A stretch of DNA of 64,000 bases from Klebsiella pneumoniae. GTDB taxonomy: Bacteria; Verrucomicrobiota; Verrucomicrobiia; Limisphaerales; SXTU01. The position numbers and the translations under genes were made by a program. The stretch lies in the NCBI GenBank assembly GCA_943330855.2, contig CALQJI020000003.1:1-64000 (forward strand), given 5' to 3'. The notes under the pieces are model-generated. The model saw nothing but the letters and a program-made list of their open reading frames with translations. It was not told where the DNA came from and did no database searches. Shown in pieces: positions 59,502-64,000 of this stretch (its first letter is position 1; each line of letters begins with the position of its first letter).

Positions 59502-62495
59502 CTACTTCTTCCCGAGCACTTCCTTGAGCTTGTCGGAGGCTTCCTTGCCGGCGGCGAGCTTTTGGCGGACGAGCTTGTAGGCTTCTGAGGCGCGCTTCTG
59601 TCCCTCGGTGATTTGCCACGGGCTCATGAGGCGGATGACCTTGTCGCGAGCTTCCACTGCGCGCTGGTGGCCGAAGGCGCCGACGAGGTTATACCACTTG
59701 TAGGCTTCGACGTAATCTTGCGCGACGCCGCGGCCCAGCTCGTGGCAACTGCCCAAGCGGAACTGCGAGTCGAGATGCGCTTGGTCCGCTGCGCGGGAAT
59801 ACCACTTCACCGCTTCGGCGTAGTCCTGCGGCACGACCTGCCCGACCTCGAAGAACTGGCCGAGGCGCGCCTGCGAGTCGGCGATACCGGCCTCAGCGCT
59901 GAGGCGATACCACTTCACGGCTTCCTGCTGGTCCTGCCCGACGCCGAGACCGAGGTCGCAATATTGCGCGAGCCGCGCCTGTGCTTCGTGGATGCCTTGT
60001 TGGCCGGCCATGCGGAAATATTTCGCGGCTTCGGCGAAGTCCTGGAGCGTGCCCAGCCCACGGTCAATGCAGCGGCCCAAGCGGCCTTGCGCCTCGGCGT
60101 GCCCGGCGTCGGCAGCCTTGCGATACCACGCGACGGCGGCCTGGTGGGATTGCAGCACACCGCGCCCGAACTCCGTGCAGAAGCCGATGCGGAACTGTGC
60201 GTTGGGCTCGTTCTGATCGGCCGCGAGGCGATACCAACCGGTGGCTTCCGTAAAATCCTGCGCGATACCATCGCCAAACTCGTAGCAGAAGCCGGTGAAG
60301 AACTGCGCGCCGGCGTGGCCGTTGTCAGCCACGGTGCGGTAGAGGCCGTAAGCGGTGGCGACGTCGCGCTCGACGCCGAGGCCCTGACGGAGCAGCTGTG
60401 CGAGGAGGAACTTGGATTCAAGGTGGCCTTGGTCAGCGGCGGCGTGGAAGCATTGCGCGGCTTTCGTATAATCTTGCGCGATGCCGTGGCCGTGCTGGTA
60501 GCAGGTGCCGAGCTTGTGCTGGGCGCTGACGTTGCCCTGATTGGCGGACTGGAGGAACCAGCGCGCGGCGGTCACCTGATCGTGGACGACGCCTTGGCCC
60601 TTTTGATAGAGGCAGCCGAGGGAGTATTGCGCGGCGGCGTTATTGCGGTCGGCGGCACGCTGATACCAGCGGGCGGCTCCGGCGTAATCCTGCGGGACAC
60701 CTTCCCCCAGCTCATACTTCGTGGCGAGGGTGAACTGGGCGCCAACGTTGTCCTGCTCGGCGGCCTTGTGATACCAGACGATTGACTCGGCGTAGTTCTG
60801 TGGGACGCCCTGACCGCGGGTGCAAAGCTCGGCGAGGGTGAACTGGGCCTCGGGATTTCCGTTCTCGGCGGCGAGCTGAATCAGCATACCGGCCGCGACG
60901 AAGTCCTGCGGCACGCCGTCACCGATGAGATATTTCTGGCCGAGCGCGTGTTGCTCGAAGGGGTTGGCCTGCTGGGCTACGCCCATGAGCGACTCGGTCT
61001 CCTCGAAGGCCGGCGAGACGATCTGCTCGGGTGCCGTGACTGGCTGCGGCGGAACGAACGTCGCTTCGGTGAACATCGGTGCGGGCATCGCCTGCGGCGG
61101 CGGGGCGAACTGCTGTTGCGTGATGAAGGAAGTGCCCGGTGCGGTCGGAGCCGAGAGTGTGTAGATGGGCTGCGGAATCGGGGCCGGAGCGGGTTCCGGC
61201 GCTGGCATCGCGAAGGCGGCGCGCGAGAGGAGGGTGGTCGCACTCGACGCCTGAATAACCACTGGCGGCTCTGGCGCGGGGGTGGGCTCTGGCTCTGGTG
61301 CGGTCGCGGGTGCCTCGGCGATGACCTCGGCTTCGGCAGGCTTCACTTCTTCCACAAGCGGAGCGATTTCGACTGCTGGCGTGGGTTCTGGCGCGGGGGT
61401 GGATTGCAACGTGTCCGCTTCGGGGTCCGCTTCACCCTTGGTCAAGTCTTGGAGCGCGGCCTTTGCCTCGGGATCGCCCTGCGCGGCCGCGCGGCGATAC
61501 CAAGCAACCGCTTCATCGCGGTTCTTCGGGACCCCTTCGCCGATCTCGAAGCAGTAGCCGAGGTTGAATTGCGCGGCGGCATTACCTTGCAACGCGGCTT
61601 GGCGATACCACTCGACGGCTTGCGTGTAATCTTGGGAGACGCCTTCGCCGCGATGATAGTGCGCGCCGAGTGCGAATTGCGCCTCCGGCAGCCCTTGCTC
61701 GGCCGCGCGGCGAATCCACTTCACCGCAGTCTCGTAGTTGGGTTGGCCCATGATCCCGTTGACGTAGGCGATGCCAAGGTCGAACTGCGCGTTGGCGTCG
61801 CCGCGCTCGGCGTCCGCGACCATCTTGGTCTGCGGGTCATCGGAGGTGGGTGAATTGGTGGCTGCGTAAGAAATCGGCCCGGGGGGAGGCGTGAAATCCT
61901 GCGCTGGCATCGACATGGAAATCGGTGCTTCGGGCTCCGGCGGGAGCACTGATGCAGGTTCCGGTAAATGAGCAGCGCTCGGTGCTGTGGACAACACCGC
62001 ATCGAAATGAGTTTCGGTCGGCGGCGGTTGTGTGAAGGGGCTGGGACCCGAAGGCACCGGGGCCTGGGCAGACTTGGGCATCGTCTTTTGCAGCTCGATG
62101 ATGGCCTGCCGCGCGTCTTCGTCGCCAGAGTCAGCGGCCTTGCGATACCAGACCAGGGCGTGGTCGGAATTCTTTTCGACGCCCTCACCGATTTCGTAGC
62201 AGTAGGCGAGGTTGAATTGGGCGAGGGTGTGACCTTGCTCTGCGGCCTTGCGATAAAGGCCGACGGCCTTTTCGTAATCGGCGGCCACTCCTTTGCCTTG
62301 TTGATACAGCGCGCCGAGGAGGAACTGCGCATCCGCGTGGCCGCGACGCGTGGCCTTCTCGAGATAATCGGCAGCGAGTGAGTAATCGAGTGGCACACCC
62401 TCGCCTCGCGTGTAGAGGTGGCCGAGCTGATATTGAGCGTGAGCGTCGCCTTGCTGAGCCTTGATCTGGAGAGTCTTGATGTTGGCGCTGGCCAT
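59502..62495 (-). CDS. Large Sel1-repeat protein
   Basis: 997 residues from ATG 62495, no signal peptide. I count 18 Sel1-like repeats of about 36 residues (pattern AQFxLGxxYxxGxGVxxDxxxAxxWYRKAAxQG) in three blocks: repeats 1-3 (about 17-125), 4-6 (about 230-345) and 7-18 (about 520-960). The blocks are separated by two Pro/Ala-rich linkers (about 140-225 and 355-515). A Lys-rich tail ends the protein. Sel1 solenoids usually scaffold protein complexes or signalling. Partner unknown. Confidence 0.9.
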   Translation of the reverse strand: MASANIKTLQIKAQQGDAHAQYQLGHLYTRGEGVPLDYSLAADYLEKATRRGHADAQFLLGALYQQGKGVAADYEKAVGLYRKAAEQGHTLAQFNLAYCYEIGEGVEKNSDHALVWYRKAADSGDEDARQAIIELQKTMPKSAQAPVPSGPSPFTQPPPTETHFDAVLSTAPSAAHLPEPASVLPPEPEAPISMSMPAQDFTPPPGPISYAATNSPTSDDPQTKMVADAERGDANAQFDLGIAYVNGIMGQPNYETAVKWIRRAAEQGLPEAQFALGAHYHRGEGVSQDYTQAVEWYRQAALQGNAAAQFNLGYCFEIGEGVPKNRDEAVAWYRRAAAQGDPEAKAALQDLTKGEADPEADTLQSTPAPEPTPAVEIAPLVEEVKPAEAEVIAEAPATAPEPEPTPAPEPPVVIQASSATTLLSRAAFAMPAPEPAPAPIPQPIYTLSAPTAPGTSFITQQQFAPPPQAMPAPMFTEATFVPPQPVTAPEQIVSPAFEETESLMGVAQQANPFEQHALGQKYLIGDGVPQDFVAAGMLIQLAAENGNPEAQFTLAELCTRGQGVPQNYAESIVWYHKAAEQDNVGAQFTLATKYELGEGVPQDYAGAARWYQRAADRNNAAAQYSLGCLYQKGQGVVHDQVTAARWFLQSANQGNVSAQHKLGTCYQHGHGIAQDYTKAAQCFHAAADQGHLESKFLLAQLLRQGLGVERDVATAYGLYRTVADNGHAGAQFFTGFCYEFGDGIAQDFTEATGWYRLAADQNEPNAQFRIGFCTEFGRGVLQSHQAAVAWYRKAADAGHAEAQGRLGRCIDRGLGTLQDFAEAAKYFRMAGQQGIHEAQARLAQYCDLGLGVGQDQQEAVKWYRLSAEAGIADSQARLGQFFEVGQVVPQDYAEAVKWYSRAADQAHLDSQFRLGSCHELGRGVAQDYVEAYKWYNLVGAFGHQRAVEARDKVIRLMSPWQITEGQKRASEAYKLVRQKLAAGKEASDKLKEVLGKK

Positions 62496-62767
62496 GACTG
62501 AAGTCTTTGTTTTCCGGAAGTTTGAAAGCAATCAAGAAATCGGTGTGCTACGCATCTCCGCCGCTTAGAACCTGTCGGCTGGTTTCGCGCGCAAAGCTGG
62601 AGGGATTGAAAGCGAGCAACTATGGGGGGAGCGCACGGTCAGCAACGAAGCAGCTCGCTGCCCCGACAGGGGGTAATGGATGATGGCAGCGCTCCCAGCC
62701 CGGTCAGAAACGGTAGGGACGTTCTGTGAGTGTCGAACTAATCGCCGGAAGTGCCAAAACTCGGCGG
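62496..62767. other. Gap with palindromic debris beside the truncated DUF309 gene
   Basis: No gene seen. GGGGAGCG (about 62637) and CGCTCCC (about 62690) pair loosely. Near 62763-62787 TCGGCGGTCACAGGCCGCCG forms a hairpin which directly follows the point where the DUF309 copy breaks off. Confidence 0.4.
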
Positions 62768-62953
62768 TCACAGGCCGCCGCTACCCTTGTAGAAGTTCCC
62801 GTCCGGCCCGTGGCGGTCAGCGAGCCAGAGTTCCTCCAGCACGTCGTGGGCTTCGTAGAACTGGCCATGGTTGAAGCACGTGAAGTAGCCGAGGTAGTGC
62901 GCGTCGAGGTCGCGGCCCTGAAGGTCGGCGATCTTGGGCGACTTGTGGCTCAC
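62768..62953 (-). pseudogene. Truncated DUF309 gene, copy 2
   Basis: From GTG 62953 the frame follows copy 1 (VSHKSPKIADLQGRDLDAHY, then HDVLEELWLADRHGPDGNFYKG) with a short deletion of about 4 codons. It ends SGGL-stop at 62768 where a hairpin-forming repeat begins, losing about 85 C-terminal residues. Probably non-functional. Confidence 0.75.
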
Positions 62954-62959
62954 GGGAAG

Positions 62960-63025
62960 GTAGCCGCCGAGGTAAGGAGGAGGATTTGCGATGTTCAACC
63001 GTCCGCCTCCTCACTCGGTGGCTAC
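62960..63025. repeat. Two-armed GTAGCCGCCGAGG palindrome
   Basis: Arms 62960-62984 and 63002-63025, between the NIL and DUF309 genes of copy 2, in the same relative place as 55473-55539. Confidence 0.85.
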
Positions 63026-63029
63026 GGGT

Positions 63030-63311
63030 TCAGCTCTCCAGCACGCCGATTTCCACCGGTTCGACCTCGATGCCGAGGCTCTCCAGCCAGTGGATGGCGT
63101 TCTTGATTTCCGAACGCGCGCCGTCGAGTTCGAGGCAGACGATGCCGAGGTCCTTGCCCACGCTGACCTGGCGCAGGTTGAAGACGATTTTGAACTTCTG
63201 CCCCAGCTCCCAGATCACCGGGCGCGTGATGAGCGGCGCGGGGAACGTGAGCCACAGCCGGGACTTGGACTGGCGCGGGTCGGGCGGGAGCTTCGGCTCG
63301 GTTTTGGCCAC
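63030..63311 (-). CDS. NIL domain protein, copy 2
   Basis: 93 residues from GTG 63311; about 90% identical to copy 1 over 92 aligned residues by eye. Homology continues upstream in the same frame (AATKKKP), but no start codon is there. ATG 63334-63332 with an AGGAG Shine-Dalgarno lies just upstream in a frame displaced by two bases, as if a 2-nt insertion (or 1-nt deletion) followed the original start. So this copy is either starting at the weak GTG or frameshifted. It comes after the MoaD-like gene on the same strand. Confidence 0.65.
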   Translation of the reverse strand: MAKTEPKLPPDPRQSKSRLWLTFPAPLITRPVIWELGQKFKIVFNLRQVSVGKDLGIVCLELDGARSEIKNAIHWLESLGIEVEPVEIGVLES

Positions 63312-63350
63312 GGGTTTCTTCTTCGTGGCAGCATGCGTCGCTCCTAAAGT

Positions 63351-63626
63351 TCAGCCCCCCGCAATCGCCGGGATGATGCTAATTTCGTCGCCGTCCTTGA
63401 GGGGCGTGGCTTGGTTCTCGAGGAAGCGGATGTCCTCCTCGTTCACATACAAGTTCACGAAGCGGCGGACCTCGCCCTTGTCGTCGAGCAGCCGGTCCTT
63501 GATGCCGGGGAACTTGCCCTGCAATTCGACGATGGCCGCGCCAACGCTGGCGGCGGTGACGGTGACGACTTCCTCGCCGCCGGTGAGCTGGCGGAGCGGT
63601 GTGGGGATGCGGACGTTGATGGGCAT
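63351..63626 (-). CDS. MoaD/ThiS family sulfur-carrier-like protein
   Basis: 91 residues from ATG 63626. Beta-grasp ubiquitin-like fold (VRIPTPLRQLTGGEEVVTV..., FVNLYVNEEDIRFLEN, LKDGDEISIIPAIAGG) ending in Gly-Gly. The free diglycine C-terminus fits thiocarboxylate formation by an E1-like enzyme, so it can carry sulfide to an acceptor. No molybdopterin or thiamine gene is near; it lies between threonine synthase and a NIL protein, suggesting amino-acid sulfur transfer. Confidence 0.87.
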   Translation of the reverse strand: MPINVRIPTPLRQLTGGEEVVTVTAASVGAAIVELQGKFPGIKDRLLDDKGEVRRFVNLYVNEEDIRFLENQATPLKDGDEISIIPAIAGG

Positions 63627-63675
63627 AGAGGCTGGCTGGTTTCTGACGCTACGATGAAAAGGAAGCAGGTAGGTT

Positions 63676-63765
63676 GGCCCGCGAATCAAGCGAATGGACG
63701 CGAATGGAGGCGGGGAGTGGGGGTATCTGGTTTTGATTCGCGTTCATTCGCGTGATGCGCGGGCC
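63676..63765. repeat. Long palindrome, CCCGCGAATC family
   Basis: Arms 63676-63705 (GGCCCGCGAATCAAGCGAAT...) and 63736-63765 pair 27 of 30, in the 145-bp space between threonine synthase and the carrier gene. Confidence 0.85.
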
Positions 63766-63771
63766 ATCAAC

Positions 63772-64000
63772 TCAGGCGGCGACAGGAGTCTTGTCCTCAT
63801 CCTTCATCATCGCCTCGAACTCGCGCAGGCTCGGGCGAATCTCGCGGGTCTGGCCCACGTGGCCGACCATCGCTTCGAGCGTCTTGAGGCCGTTGCCGGT
63901 GATGCAAAGGACGGCGGAATCGCTCGCGGGAATCTTGCCGGAGGCAATGAGCTTTTTCGCCACGCCCACGGTCACCCCGCCGGCGGTCTCGGCGAAGATG
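63772..64000 (-). CDS. thrC: Threonine synthase (C-terminal part, runs off the window)
   Basis: 76 codons with stop at 63772; the start is beyond the right edge. The end region IFAETAGGVTVGVAKKL and VLCITGNGLKTLEAMVGHVG is characteristic of PLP-dependent threonine synthase, in which ETAGGV and TGNGLKT occur together. It converts O-phosphohomoserine to threonine. The phosphate-binding and Lys motifs are outside the window, so a related PLP enzyme acting on an activated homoserine cannot be fully excluded. Confidence 0.85.
   Translation of the reverse strand, partial: IFAETAGGVTVGVAKKLIASGKIPASDSAVLCITGNGLKTLEAMVGHVGQTREIRPSLREFEAMMKDEDKTPVAA

Noticed and set aside
12726-63765. CRISPR array suggested by recurring repeats
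   Set aside because: Copies are single, far apart, and palindromic with no regular spacer array; no cas gene is present.

Overview
The window is GC-rich bacterial chromosome. Gene content points to a Verrucomicrobiota lineage near subdivision 3 (Limisphaerales/Pedosphaeraceae-like). The grounds are very large secreted proteins with Ig and delta-60 repeats, a Tat-exported Gfo/Idh/MocA oxidoreductase, 'xanthan lyase-type' FAD oxidoreductases, a cyclase-fold protein with a CxxCH motif, and many intergenic palindromes. This placement is inference from gene families; no rRNA gene is present. I saw no tRNA, rRNA, CRISPR array or intact insertion sequence.

Layout. 1-563: a gene end and a 5'-truncated surface-protein remnant. 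0.8-5.8 kb (+): zinc alcohol dehydrogenase, HtpG, cyclase-family hydrolase, FabH. 5.8-11.3 kb (-): ProS, FAH-family hydrolase, then RecO, YbeY, PhoH and HIT. 11.5-14.2 kb (+): a wrecked receiver-domain gene, UppS, and a Tat-exported oxidoreductase. 14.4-19.4 kb (-): UxaA-family dehydratase, three consecutive AIM24 paralogues, superoxide dismutase. 19.7-26.6 kb (+): a 2,283-residue secreted protein. 26.7-35.1 kb (-): response regulator, HisH, a broken nucleotidyltransferase, RlmN, ArgA, AhcY, MetK. 35.3-38.5 kb (+): a 5'-truncated cohesin-dockerin-cohesin protein. 39-43.3 kb (-): secreted hydrolase, LspA, cyclase-fold CxxCH protein, SGNH hydrolase, ArsR regulator. 43.3-45.6 kb (+): YgaP-like rhodanese and CoA-disulfide-reductase/rhodanese. 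45.6-54.6 kb (-): five exported enzymes that look like a glycan-processing locus. 55-59.4 kb: NIL protein, DUF309 protein, beta-CASP nuclease, L,D-transpeptidase, YaeQ. 59.5-64 kb (-): an 18-repeat Sel1 protein, a decayed second NIL/DUF309 pair, a MoaD/ThiS-like carrier and the end of threonine synthase.

How genes may work together. (i) ArsR + YgaP-like rhodanese + CoADR-rhodanese form a reactive-sulfur module with a promoter that predicts a leaderless mRNA. (ii) Threonine synthase, a diglycine sulfur-carrier-like protein and a NIL-domain protein lie in one minus-strand series, which raises a possible protein-bound-sulfide route in the homoserine/methionine branch. MetK and AhcY, for the SAM cycle, are elsewhere in the window. 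(iii) The secreted phosphodiesterase, sialidase-like protein, two FAD oxidoreductases and GH5 enzyme are probably one degradative unit.

The most distinctive non-genic feature is the repeat load. Several families of long palindromes recur between genes, in one place nested concentrically (38683-39004). Short quasi-tandem tracts have been absorbed into coding sequences (RlmN insertion, YbeY ends, a signal peptide, the L,D-transpeptidase N-terminus). Gene decay is also visible at six loci. Few start codons have a recognisable Shine-Dalgarno sequence.
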